NCBI GenBank assembly: GCA_965203365.1
Contig: OZ241878.1
Location: forward strand, 2,294,001 to 2,358,000
DNA length: 64,000 nt
DNA from: VYFG01 sp965203365
Lineage (GTDB): Bacteria > Pseudomonadota > Gammaproteobacteria > Arenicellales > Poriferihabitantaceae
Direction: 5' to 3'
Made by a program: the position numbers and the translations under genes. Of the stretch, positions 48,039-56,718 are shown piece by piece (within the stretch, counting starts at the first letter, position 1; every line of letters begins with the position of its first letter). The notes beneath the pieces were generated by a model. The model was not told where the DNA came from. It saw only the letters and a program-made list of their open reading frames with translations, and did no database searches.

Positions 48039-48971
48039 ATGGCTTCCAGCAAAGTCGTAGCGCCCATTCCGAATATTCAGGACATTGATTTACGCCTGCT
48101 GAGGGTTTTTATTGCTGTGTGCCGTAATGGCGGGTTCGCTGCTGCGCAAACTGAACTCAATATCGGGCAGTCGACCATCAGCGGTTATATTTCCACGCTT
48201 GAAACCCGCTTGGGTATCGTGCTTTGCCAAAGGGGTCGAAGCGGGTTTCGGCTCACAAAAGGAGGCGAAAGCATTTTCGAGGCGTCGATTGAACTGTTTC
48301 ATAATCTCGACAATTTTCGCGCTCGGGTGGGAGAAGCCCGAAACGAGATCACCGGACGATACTCTATCGGCACGGTCGATGCGGTGACGACTCTGGCCAG
48401 CGGCGCAATTCCCGGGATTCTACGTGAATTCGCAATAGAAGCCCCCAAAGTGGCGTTGGACCTCCGCCTGGGGTCCCCACAGGCCCTGATGAGGGATTTG
48501 CTTGGTAAACGGTATGATGCGATTGTGCTACCCGTGTTCCGGACACCCTCCGGCGTCAAATTGATTTCCATCGAGCCAGAGGATCCACAATCGTTATATT
48601 GTGGAAGGGAACATCCATTGTTCAACGCCGAATATACCGATCAGGACATTCGAAAGGCCCTGTTTGTGCATCGATCTCATATGGAGGGCTGGTCCGCTTA
48701 TGCGTCAAACAGCCTAAATATCGCAGCCACGACAGTCGATGTGGAATGCCAATTGATGCTGGTACTGACGGGTCGATACATCAGCTATCTTCCGGATCGG
48801 TATGCAGAACAATGGGTGCAGGAGGGATATCTCAAGCGACTGGATAGTCCCGAACTGAATTATACGACCAATGTGTGTATTGCCATCAACAATGGGGATG
48901 TATCTGAAGCCACACGCATACTACTTACGTCTGCAGAAAAGATTACCGGTAGAAGCGTAGTAGACACTTGA
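48039..48971 (+). CDS. LysR-family transcriptional regulator
   Basis: 310 residues. The N-terminal winged helix-turn-helix spans about residues 17-75: DLRLLRVFIAVCRNGGFAAA followed by the recognition part GQSTISGYISTLETRLG. A linker helix and an effector-binding domain (two alpha/beta lobes, about residues 100-300) follow. It lies 240 bases upstream of the ureohydrolase gene on the same strand, so it may regulate that gene or the amino-acid cluster; LysR proteins more often face their target divergently. Confidence 0.92.
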   Translation: MASSKVVAPIPNIQDIDLRLLRVFIAVCRNGGFAAAQTELNIGQSTISGYISTLETRLGIVLCQRGRSGFRLTKGGESIFEASIELFHNLDNFRARVGEARNEITGRYSIGTVDAVTTLASGAIPGILREFAIEAPKVALDLRLGSPQALMRDLLGKRYDAIVLPVFRTPSGVKLISIEPEDPQSLYCGREHPLFNAEYTDQDIRKALFVHRSHMEGWSAYASNSLNIAATTVDVECQLMLVLTGRYISYLPDRYAEQWVQEGYLKRLDSPELNYTTNVCIAINNGDVSEATRILLTSAEKITGRSVVDT

Positions 48972-49211
48972 CGGACTGTCGCATACCCCGGGAATGTCGA
49001 TTGCCGGAGGCCATACCATAAGTCGTCGATGCAATTCGGTTGGGAACTGGTCGAGTTCGATACATAACCAAACACCAATATGTACTGCGCAAGAGCGGGA
49101 TGTATCCCACAGGGGAACCATTGCTAATGTTGAGATTGATGTTGTACGCCATGACGTCAGGCGCCACCTGTCATTTGCAACCCATATTTTTCTTGGTAGA
49201 GAGATTCTATT

Positions 49212-50174
49212 ATGATTCAGAAACCTGACCTAGCGGCATTGTTCGGTGCAAAAGAGGCATCGACCTTCCTGGGACTGAACGCCTGCCCAGATATTGACCC
49301 CGTACAGGCGTCTTCAGCCTTTATTGGCGTGCCCTGCGCGACACCCTATGTTTCAGTAGGGCCGTATGCAAGGAATGGTCCCAGTTCTATCCGCCAGTCG
49401 GCCGCCAGTTTAACGGCCAATACGGATCGGTATAATTTTGACATCAATGGGCCGTTATTTCCAGAAGGCAGTATTCGTGCCGTGGATTGCGGAGATCTGC
49501 CTTGGCACGGAACCGACTTCGCCTTAAATCGCGAGATCATCCGAAATACCGTCAGTACCGTTGTTGGCAAAGGCACGATTCCCATTTTGATCGGAGGCGA
49601 CGACTCCGTTCCTATCCCGATGCTTGATGCGCTGGGTGACACTGGGAAACCGTATACCATCTTGCAGATCGATGCCCACATCGATTGGCGCGACGAGTAC
49701 CTTGGCGAAAGGCTCGGTCTTTCCTCCAACATGCGGCGTGCATCCGAGATGGATCACATTCAAACCATCGTTCAGGTTGGCGCACGGGGTATAGGGTCGG
49801 CCTATCCCCAGGATGTCGAGGATTGTCTCAGTTGGGGGGTTCATCTGATTCCCGCCAATCAGATCTGGCATGCTGGTGTCCGGCAGGCCCTAGGCCACAT
49901 ACCGGACCATGCGAACGTCGCCATCTGTATTGATATCGATGGACTGGATCCCTCGATCGCTCCAAATACAATCGGTCGAAGCCCTGGAGGCCTGTCCTAT
50001 CAGCATGCGCTCGACCTGATCAAGGGAGTCGCTGACAAAGCCACAATCGCTGCCGTGAATTTTGTTGAAATCTTTCCCGAATCGGATATCGATGGCCAAG
50101 GTGGCATTACGATTTCAAGGCTGATTGCAGCAACGATGGGCATCATCGCACGGCAACAGATGGCGAGGCGATGA
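49212..50174 (+). CDS. Ureohydrolase family enzyme (agmatinase/arginase fold, GGDDS variant)
   Basis: Hydrolyses a guanidino compound (such as agmatine, guanidinobutyrate or a related substrate) to urea and an amine, using a dinuclear Mn centre. 320 residues. Metal motifs: GGDDSVPIP (canonical GGDHS, His replaced by Asp), DAHIDWRDE (canonical DAHxD, intact), and CIDIDGLDPSIAP (canonical SxDxDxxDP, the first Ser being Cys). A subset of agmatinase-like proteins has the same GGDDSV form, so this is a subfamily trait, not damage. RBS-like AGAGA precedes the ATG. The exact substrate is unproven; agmatinase is only the nearest label. Confidence 0.85.
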   Translation: MIQKPDLAALFGAKEASTFLGLNACPDIDPVQASSAFIGVPCATPYVSVGPYARNGPSSIRQSAASLTANTDRYNFDINGPLFPEGSIRAVDCGDLPWHGTDFALNREIIRNTVSTVVGKGTIPILIGGDDSVPIPMLDALGDTGKPYTILQIDAHIDWRDEYLGERLGLSSNMRRASEMDHIQTIVQVGARGIGSAYPQDVEDCLSWGVHLIPANQIWHAGVRQALGHIPDHANVAICIDIDGLDPSIAPNTIGRSPGGLSYQHALDLIKGVADKATIAAVNFVEIFPESDIDGQGGITISRLIAATMGIIARQQMARR

Positions 50175-50519
50175 CTCGCCTGATATCTCGGCGTCGTGCC
50201 ATTTGCAGTCCTGACAGTCGTATTGTGCTAGCCCACCTCGGTTCACCGGCGATCAACTCCCGGTGAAGGCATGTCAGCGGAACGGTCCGAATCCGGCCAT
50301 TGGAGGAGATCCGCCAGTCGACGGAATTGGTGAACCCGACCTGCTCCAATTCGTCCATCTTGAACCAACTACAGCCCGAAACATGCGTAACACATGGCGC
50401 TGAGCCAGACCGACGAAATGAGCGGTCGAAAAGTCCAAAAAAGTGTACCAATCAACCCGGGAATGGGGCTCATTTCCCGCGGTGTCATCCGAGACCATCT
50501 CGGGAGGATTCAAATCCGA
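50175..50519. other. Gap with possible relic on the minus strand
   Basis: Short minus-strand frames such as KMDELEQVGFTNSVDWRISS look protein-like but match no family I know. Probably decayed coding sequence. Confidence 0.35.
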
Positions 50520-50672
50520 TCAGGCGGGCTGAAAGGTACTCTTCTTACGCAAACCATCGTGCTGCATCAGATATTCCCTCTGTTCAGCCAACGTTCTACC
50601 GGGCAAATCCTTGACCCCCGACACCATGACTTGATGAACGTCACCACCGATATGGACGTCAATCGTACGCAC
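50520..50672 (-). pseudogene. N-terminal stump of a proline racemase-family protein
   Basis: From a GTG at 50672 the frame reads VRTIDVHIGGDVHQVMVSGV, then DLPGRTLAEQREYLMQHDGLRKKSTFQPA and stops. This is the start of proline racemase/hydroxyproline epimerase/3-hydroxyproline dehydratase proteins (ID-HTGGE...LPG.T..ER). The intact family has about 330 residues with two catalytic Cys/Thr sites; only about 50 remain. Note HIGGD in place of HTGGE. The next gene upstream is an Ldh_2 reductase, the usual partner of 3-hydroxyproline dehydratase. Confidence 0.65.
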
Positions 50673-50911
50673 ATAGCCTCTGGATCCGTGAGACCGGCCT
50701 GATTTTGATCGTCTGGGCAGTAATTTCATTCGTGAATCGGGATTGGGCAAACGAACATCTCTGATCATCTTTCTGGCCTGAAATCGGATGCGATCATGAA
50801 ATAGTGATGTAGTAGGACAACTTCCGGTTGGTTTTTCGGATTTCACTGAAGCGGATTGAGTAACAGGTCAACACGAAGCAATGCCGTGCAATTCAAACTA
50901 TCCGAAACGCT

Positions 50912-51988
50912 CTACGGCAAGGATAATCCGAGCCGTTTGAACAGGTGGTTCACCATTGCCCATTCCTCATCTCGAATGAGAACACCTTTCGTTTGACTTT
51001 CACGCATCTTTTCCGCCGCATCATCTCCATGCAGCCTGATCCTTTCAAATCCTTCCGCGGTACGTGCCGATGTCAGCACATCAATCATACGATCCATCGA
51101 TTGTGTAAATTGTGTGTAATCCTGAAAATGATCAATCGATATGGCGATATACGTTTGTGAATAATACGCTGGCCGTGAGGTATTTGCAGTGACATCTTCA
51201 TCTTCCCAGGTTCGTTCGCCACTGAGCAGATTGGACAATAGATCGACCATCAGGAGCATGCCGAATCCTTTGGGTCCTGCTGGCAGAAGTGCTCCGGACA
51301 TCGGAGACTCACGATCCATGACGTTCTGAATAACGCGTAGGGGATTGTCGGTATAGATACCCTCGCCATCCACGACTTCTTGGCCATGGAGCTTTTGGTT
51401 GTCACGGGCCGCCAGGACGACCTTGCCCATCGAGTTTGCACTGGTTGCCATGTCAATGACGATGGAATTCCTTTTGTGTGCAGGGGCAGCAATGGAAATG
51501 GGATTGGTACAGAACAGCGCATCCCGACCTCCCCAAGGAGCGACCAGAAGAGGGCCTGTGCTCATGGTGATTCCGATCATTCCATGCTCCATGGCCCGGA
51601 TGGCATAGTTGGCGGCCATACCATAGTCGCTTGACTTCCTGACGCTGACAAACCCAACTCCAGAATGGCGGGCTTTATCAATGGCCAGGTCCATTGCCCG
51701 TGTCCCGATCACTTGCCCAACGCCCTGTTGGCCATTCACCAGCGCGGTGGAGACATGTTCCCGGATGATGACCAACGGGCGCCCAAAGGCCATGGTCTTG
51801 GCTTCAAAGAGCTCATGAAGATAGGGCAGTAATCCGATCCCTTGCGTTGTATGACCTCTTTCGTCCGCTCTCAACAAACACTGGGCAAAAATATTCGCTT
51901 CTTCATCCGATGCCTGGTGATATTCGGAAAATCTGTGATATGCATTTTTCAGGCGGTGGGGATCAAGGCGCATTTCTCTGGGCATCAT
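50912..51988 (-). CDS. Malate/L-lactate dehydrogenase (Ldh_2) family oxidoreductase
   Basis: NAD(P)-dependent enzyme of the Ldh_2 superfamily. 358 residues. Family features: DERGHTTQGIGLLPYL near residue 43, RKSSDYGMAANYAIRA near 123, the cofactor segment APWGGRDALFCTNPISIAAP near 155-170, and PKGFGMLLMVDLLS near 242. Members include malate, ureidoglycolate, 2,3-diketogulonate and delta1-pyrroline-2-carboxylate reductases. The adjoining proline-racemase stump favours the last group, in hydroxyproline or D-amino-acid breakdown, but this is inferred from context. Probably once one transcript with the stump. Confidence 0.82.
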   Translation of the reverse strand: MMPREMRLDPHRLKNAYHRFSEYHQASDEEANIFAQCLLRADERGHTTQGIGLLPYLHELFEAKTMAFGRPLVIIREHVSTALVNGQQGVGQVIGTRAMDLAIDKARHSGVGFVSVRKSSDYGMAANYAIRAMEHGMIGITMSTGPLLVAPWGGRDALFCTNPISIAAPAHKRNSIVIDMATSANSMGKVVLAARDNQKLHGQEVVDGEGIYTDNPLRVIQNVMDRESPMSGALLPAGPKGFGMLLMVDLLSNLLSGERTWEDEDVTANTSRPAYYSQTYIAISIDHFQDYTQFTQSMDRMIDVLTSARTAEGFERIRLHGDDAAEKMRESQTKGVLIRDEEWAMVNHLFKRLGLSLP

Positions 51989-53244
51989 GATGGACCAAAA
52001 ATCATGTACATATGAACGAAGGCAGAAATCGCAAAGTCACCCGTGCCTGATATTGATCTGATGACCCAGATCATCCTCGCCGATCAATCCCAATACAGGA
52101 TGCGGCAGGGCCACTGTGTGGGGACCCATACCCCAGGCAGGTCCTTATATGGGAGACGATCATCCCCGGGTGCCAGTCAATCAATGCCTATCAGCCCTGA
52201 ATATAATTCCATTCGATCATCCTGATCATGTTCTTGTGAAGATATACATATCGCGGGATCACCATGCAGGCAATATTCCGCAGGGCTCCTGATTTTTTGG
52301 GAGGACTGATTGAAAGCCCCCCGTACCACTCCGAAGAGCAACCCCTAGTCGAGTCGCAGGAGGACTTGATGTCGGGCGGATGGCGGCAGGCCAGATGATG
52401 GCGGACCATCGCTGCTAATGACCAACGAAGGGCAGTCCTGCCCATGGGCTACCACCCCCTGAATCATCCTGAAAGTTCGCCGATGTTCGCTCTTAAGTCC
52501 ACGAGTCGGTCGCTCCGACCGATCGCCGAACCGCCCGGACATCACGTCAGCCCGATTTCCCGAGCGCTGTCGTGTCACCACGGACAGCGGGACGACCGGC
52601 ACTCGTCGGTCCAAGGATAGGCGACGTCGCAGCACCGGGAGGCCGCTTCGGGGTCGCGCCGGACGATCTTGAGGCCGATGGGGACTGGGCAACCCCCGGT
52701 CATGCCGGCGAACGGGGTCTGAACGCGCCCACCCACGATCAGGTGGCGCCGACACTTCCCGCAGGGAACGGACCTTGGCCCGGTGACGGTGGCCCTGCAA
52801 GGGGTTGGGGGTTCGGACCTGTCAAGCAGTCTTCACCGCCGCTCGCCCTGAAGACGGTTGCTCATCCCCCCTCCCGAAGGCCCGAGCGGGCCGTGGCGTC
52901 GGTAGATGGCGTTTGTCAAACTTCCCGGGAATCGAGAGGGAGATCATCCATGGCCGCCCAGAACGCCTCGGAGCATCGGATTTTCCGGTTGCCGCGGCGA
53001 ACGTAGACTTCGGAGTGGAAGTGGGGCACGAAAAAATTCTGTCTGGGGAAGGCCGATGCTTGCGGTGGCACAATACATTCTGGATGTCGGTGGCCACTCT
53101 GAATGCTGGGCCACCGGGGAGAAGAATCCATCTATCCTCATCCCCCACGAAATTGAGTCATGGATTTGGCGCAGATGGTCAATCATGTGCTCCCTGACCC
53201 GACCACCCAAACTGATCCAGCGGCTTCAACACCAGCCAGCGGCC
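51989..53244. other. Gene-poor debris between the Ldh_2 gene and the oxidase cluster
   Basis: No intact gene. The minus strand near 52760-52560 reads SVPCGKCRRHLIVGG and later GLKIVRRDPEAASRCCD, a Cys-rich relic I cannot name. Near 53130-53020 it reads PHFHSEVYVRRGNRKIR and SEAFWAAMDDLPLDS, short but protein-like. The run gagtggaagtggggc at about 53010 also occurs near 17667. Interpreted as decayed mobile DNA. Confidence 0.45.
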
Positions 53245-53853
53245 TTATCCCACCTTGGAAAGCTTCATCAGTTTTTTCAGATCCTTCAGTAATTCGGAAG
53301 GCGCCAGGGAAGCGGGGATCAACATCATGACATTCCCCAGAGGATCCACCAGCAAGGCGTCATCCGGCCCTGCCCCGTTTTGTGTCGCGACGGGAACCAC
53401 CTGTTCACCCAGGCCCTGTTTGCTCCGCAGTACCAAACTCATGTCCGGGTGATCCTGTGTCGCCTCCTGCAATGCATCCACATTCCAGCCCAGTAATATC
53501 CGGTGAATTCTGCCCGCGTCCTTTCCGAGTGCCAACCGGGTCTGGCGGGTATTGTAAAGGGAGGTCTGACAACTCACGCCACAGACACCATCCAATCGAT
53601 GGACTATGGTCCAGTGTCCTTTCAGGCCATCCAACTCAAGCAAACGGCCATCCGTTCGGGGGTTGCTGAACGATGTCAACACCACCGGCGGTGCGATCAA
53701 TGGCGCATGGTTGGTGGCGCTGCGGGGCGCATGCATGGCACTCAGCCCGTAATACCAGACCAGTGCAAACATCAGCGGACCGAAAAACAAGGCGAACACC
53801 AGAACCAGCTTCAATCGACTCCTGAATTGGTTCGGATAGTGGTCCGAATTCAT
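53245..53853 (-). CDS. SCO-like membrane protein of the cytochrome oxidase cluster
   Basis: 202 residues. One N-terminal transmembrane helix (about residues 13-35) then a periplasmic thioredoxin-like domain. It keeps a Cys-x3-Cys pair in GVCGVSCQTSL (about residues 90-96), like the copper site of Sco1, and a distant AGPDDALLVDPLGNVMMLIP strand pair resembling the fold's C-terminal part. Position after surf1 matches the uncharacterised thioredoxin-fold gene in the Pseudomonas cox cluster. A role in CuA assembly is inferred. Separated by 7 bases from the surf1 stop. Confidence 0.75.
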   Translation of the reverse strand: MNSDHYPNQFRSRLKLVLVFALFFGPLMFALVWYYGLSAMHAPRSATNHAPLIAPPVVLTSFSNPRTDGRLLELDGLKGHWTIVHRLDGVCGVSCQTSLYNTRQTRLALGKDAGRIHRILLGWNVDALQEATQDHPDMSLVLRSKQGLGEQVVPVATQNGAGPDDALLVDPLGNVMMLIPASLAPSELLKDLKKLMKLSKVG

Positions 53854-53860
53854 GATCCAT

Positions 53861-54526
53861 TCAGTGCGCCTTACGACGCCAAATACAGCCCAGTACCAAC
53901 AGGGTCAATGCCAACCCCCACCACTGTATGGCATAGCCATAGTGGCGGGAGGCCGACAAGGCCACCGGTTGCCAGATCCTGGTATAGGCCGCTGGATGAG
54001 CGGGGTCGAGCACCAGGACAGCGGCTTCGATTTTTCGACCCAAATGGTCCGACAAGGCCGCAATATCCAGATACAGCACGGTTTGTGGCCAGCGCACCTC
54101 TCCGGACACCGTCGGGCCCAAAGTGAATCCAGGGTTCGGCCGATACAATACTCCGTGGGGATTTTCATCACCCCACGGGGTGGAAGCCCCGACGGCCTCC
54201 GGATTCCCGACCCAGCCTCGATTCACCAACACCAGTGCCTTGTCATGAGCAAGTTCAAAGGGGGTCAGCACCTCATAACCGGGCTGACCCTGATGGATTC
54301 GGTTTTCCAGCAGAAATTCCCGCTCCCATTGCCAGTCTCCGATCAAATGCGCCGGACGGTAATCCAGTTCTGTCCAATTCTGCGTCCGGGCAGAAAGCGC
54401 CAGCGGTTTGCTTGGTTCGATATAACGCTGTTCAATCTGCGCCTTGTCTAGGCCGCGCAGCAATTGCCACGTCCCCAGAACCAACAGCAGACACATAGCC
54501 AGCAGATAAACTCCCCACGTCACCAT
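53861..54526 (-). CDS. SURF1 family cytochrome oxidase assembly protein
   Basis: Inner-membrane factor for heme a insertion into subunit I. 221 residues with helices at both ends (about residues 4-22 and 193-213), the SURF1 topology. Motifs: LGTWQLLRGLDKAQ after the first helix, LENRIHQGQPGYEVLTPF, and LVNRGWVGNP, all characteristic. The C-terminal YAIQWWGLALTLLVL is the conserved end. Followed directly by the SCO-like gene. Confidence 0.92.
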   Translation of the reverse strand: MVTWGVYLLAMCLLLVLGTWQLLRGLDKAQIEQRYIEPSKPLALSARTQNWTELDYRPAHLIGDWQWEREFLLENRIHQGQPGYEVLTPFELAHDKALVLVNRGWVGNPEAVGASTPWGDENPHGVLYRPNPGFTLGPTVSGEVRWPQTVLYLDIAALSDHLGRKIEAAVLVLDPAHPAAYTRIWQPVALSASRHYGYAIQWWGLALTLLVLGCIWRRKAH

Positions 54527-54627
54527 TGGTTTAATCGCTATAATCCGACCTCCTGAGGGCCATTCAACCAGCCGGTGACAGCCATCGCTGGCCCTGTGGC
54601 CACTGATCTGCTGCGCTGCCTGGGCCC

Positions 54628-54840
54628 ATGCTCCTGATTAAACTCGTCATCGTCATCTTGCTGATCTTCATATTGGTCAGCCTGTTTACCGCACTGTATT
54701 TTCTCATCAAGAGTCCGGACAATTCGGCCAAGGTCGTCCAGTCCCTGGCCGTTCGAGTGGGATTGTCCCTGTTCGTCATGCTGATCATCTTCATCAGCTC
54801 CGAATTCGGCTGGCTGGAGCCTCACGCGTTCGGACAATAG
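54628..54840 (+). CDS. Twin transmembrane protein, DUF2909 family
   Basis: 70 residues with two hydrophobic helices (about residues 3-27 and 42-62) joined by a short polar loop (SPDNSAKVVQSLAVRVG). Size and pattern match the DUF2909 protein found in gammaproteobacterial cox clusters between subunit III and SURF1. It is read opposite to its neighbours. Function unknown, probably an oxidase assembly or stability factor. Confidence 0.85.
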   Translation: MLLIKLVIVILLIFILVSLFTALYFLIKSPDNSAKVVQSLAVRVGLSLFVMLIIFISSEFGWLEPHAFGQ

Positions 54841-55105
54841 ACCGTCGGGCACCAGGCACTGCAATCGACTGTGCGGGACTGCCTGTCCCCAAGTCCCGGA
54901 ATATCCACATCCCCCCCCTTCCCTTATGGCCTGTATAGAACACAAGGCCCGCTGACCGTCTGCTCATCTAATCCAGACCGTGGCATTCGAGTGGCTCAAG
55001 GGCGGGGTAGACCCCCGAATTCCTCCTGCCGAACGGAGTGCAGCAACTGGCCAGCATCCGTCCGACCCGATGGCGAGGGACCGTCAGCTCAGACCGGGGT
55101 TCCGA

Positions 55106-55972
55106 CTACAGGATATAGACAAAGATGAAGAGACCCAGCCAGACCACATCCACAAAATGCCAGTACCAAGCCGCCGCTTCAAAGGCAAAATGGTTGGTGG
55201 AAGAAAAATGCCCCATGATGGCCCGCACCAAAACCACGGCCAATATGATCGCTCCCAGGGTGACATGAAATCCATGGAATCCGGTGAGCATGAAGAAAGT
55301 CGATCCGTAGATTCCACTGGTGAGCTTCATCCCTTCATGATAGGCATGCTGATACTCCACCACCTGCAGGTAGACGAAGACAAACCCCAGTATCACCGTC
55401 GCCAGCAGCCCCAGAATGAATCGGGTTCGATTGTTCTTGATAATGGCGTGATGCGCAATGGTCACGGTGACACCCGAAGTCAACAGAATCACCGTGTTGA
55501 TAAAGGGCAACGGCCACCATCCCATATGGAAGTCGCTACCGCCCATGTCTTTCGGACCATTGGTCGGCCAAACCTCGGTGTAAGTACCCCAAAGCCAGTT
55601 GTGGGTATTCGCGCCAGCCCCCTCACCCAACAGCCACGGCACCGACAGCATTCGGGCATAGTAGAGTGCCCCGAAAAAGGCCGCAAAGAACATCACTTCG
55701 GAAAAAATGAACCACGCCATGCCGAGGCGGAAGGACTTGTCTTCCCAGCGACTGTAGAGACCGCCCTCGCTTTCTTGCACTACGGTCCGGAACCATCCAA
55801 ACATCATCACGATCAGCAGCGCAATCCCGGCAAACATGATGGGCAGGCCAATGGCATGCTGGTTCAGGTGGATGGCCAGTCCACAGGTGGCGGTCGCCAA
55901 GGCGATGGAACCCACCAGCGGCCAGTAGGCACCGTGGGGGACGTAATAATGCTGGTTCACTGTGGTGGCCAT
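55106..55972 (-). CDS. coxC: Cytochrome c oxidase subunit III
   Basis: 288 residues, seven hydrophobic helices. Family blocks include RLGMAWFIFSEVMFFAAFFG with the conserved Glu, LNTVILLTSG-like FINTVILLTSGVTVT, GSTFFMLTGFHGFHVTLGAI and the end WYWHFVDVVWLGLF. Subunit III of the aa3-type heme-copper oxidase; stabilises the oxidase and its proton uptake. Follows ctaG by 50 bases. Confidence 0.95.
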   Translation of the reverse strand: MATTVNQHYYVPHGAYWPLVGSIALATATCGLAIHLNQHAIGLPIMFAGIALLIVMMFGWFRTVVQESEGGLYSRWEDKSFRLGMAWFIFSEVMFFAAFFGALYYARMLSVPWLLGEGAGANTHNWLWGTYTEVWPTNGPKDMGGSDFHMGWWPLPFINTVILLTSGVTVTIAHHAIIKNNRTRFILGLLATVILGFVFVYLQVVEYQHAYHEGMKLTSGIYGSTFFMLTGFHGFHVTLGAIILAVVLVRAIMGHFSSTNHFAFEAAAWYWHFVDVVWLGLFIFVYIL

Positions 55973-56022
55973 GGAACAAAACCCCGGAAAATCGTATGAT
56001 TGTCAGTGATGAAGAATAAAGA

Positions 56023-56571
56023 TCAATTGATCGCCTGTGCCGTCACATCGAAAAAGGTGTAGGACAGTGTCACCGTGTCGACGTTGTCAGGCAATGCGGC
56101 GTCAACGACGAACACCAACGGCATGTGGCGGGTTTCACCGGCTTCGAATGCCTGCTGGACGAAGCAGAAGCATTCGGTTTTCTTAAAATGGCTTGCGGCC
56201 CGCCCGGGTGAGACACTGGGAACGGCCTGCCCCACGACCGGTCGGTCGAGTTGGTTGGTCGCCACATAGCTGGCCTGATACTGCTGGCCAGGATGGACCA
56301 TCATACTCGTCTCTTCGGGTTTGAACTCCCAAGGGGCCTGCTGGTTGAGTGAACCGGTGAATTCCACTTTCACCAAGCGCACGTTATCCACCTCCATCTG
56401 CACGACCTGATCTTGACTGAGCGTTCCAGTTTTGCCATTCAATCCCGTCATCTCGCAAAAGGCATTATAGATCGGCACCATGAGGTAACCGAAACCAAAC
56501 ATCAGCACCGGCGCCAGAACCAGCAGTGGCAGGTTTTTTCTGGCCCGTGTTTGACCCACCAACCGTTTCAT
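56023..56571 (-). CDS. ctaG: Cytochrome c oxidase assembly protein CtaG/Cox11
   Basis: Copper chaperone that delivers CuB to subunit I. 182 residues: one N-terminal membrane helix (about 14-32), YNAFCEMTGLNGKTG, then a periplasmic immunoglobulin-like domain with the copper-binding KTECFCFVQQAFEAGE block (CFC pair, about residues 131-133) and PVVFVVDAALPDNVDTVTLSYTFF at the end. Its ATG overlaps the preceding small ORF as ATGA. Confidence 0.95.
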   Translation of the reverse strand: MKRLVGQTRARKNLPLLVLAPVLMFGFGYLMVPIYNAFCEMTGLNGKTGTLSQDQVVQMEVDNVRLVKVEFTGSLNQQAPWEFKPEETSMMVHPGQQYQASYVATNQLDRPVVGQAVPSVSPGRAASHFKKTECFCFVQQAFEAGETRHMPLVFVVDAALPDNVDTVTLSYTFFDVTAQAIN

Positions 56572-56696
56572 GTGCCGGCGCTCCGCATCATGACAATGAT
56601 GGCCACATAAAACCCGATCGCGGTCAGCGACAGCAAGATCACCGTTCTGCGCACGCCCCGTTTCAACGCTGACCTGCTCGTTGCAACGGCTGTCAC
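56568..56696 (-). CDS. Cytochrome oxidase small assembly protein (42 residues)
   Basis: A short ORF between coxA and ctaG, from GTG 56696 to TGA 56568-56570. An N-terminal basic stretch (SRSALKRGVRRT) is followed by one hydrophobic helix (VILLSLTAIGFYVAIIVMM). The pattern, ending in a short hydrophilic tail, is that of the tiny membrane proteins found just upstream of ctaG in many gammaproteobacteria. The stop overlaps the ctaG ATG (ATGA), and 22 bases separate it from coxA. TTG 56663 is another possible start. Confidence 0.75.
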   Translation of the reverse strand: MTAVATSRSALKRGVRRTVILLSLTAIGFYVAIIVMMRSAGT

Positions 56697-56718
56697 ATCC
56701 CTTCTTCGACCACCGAAC

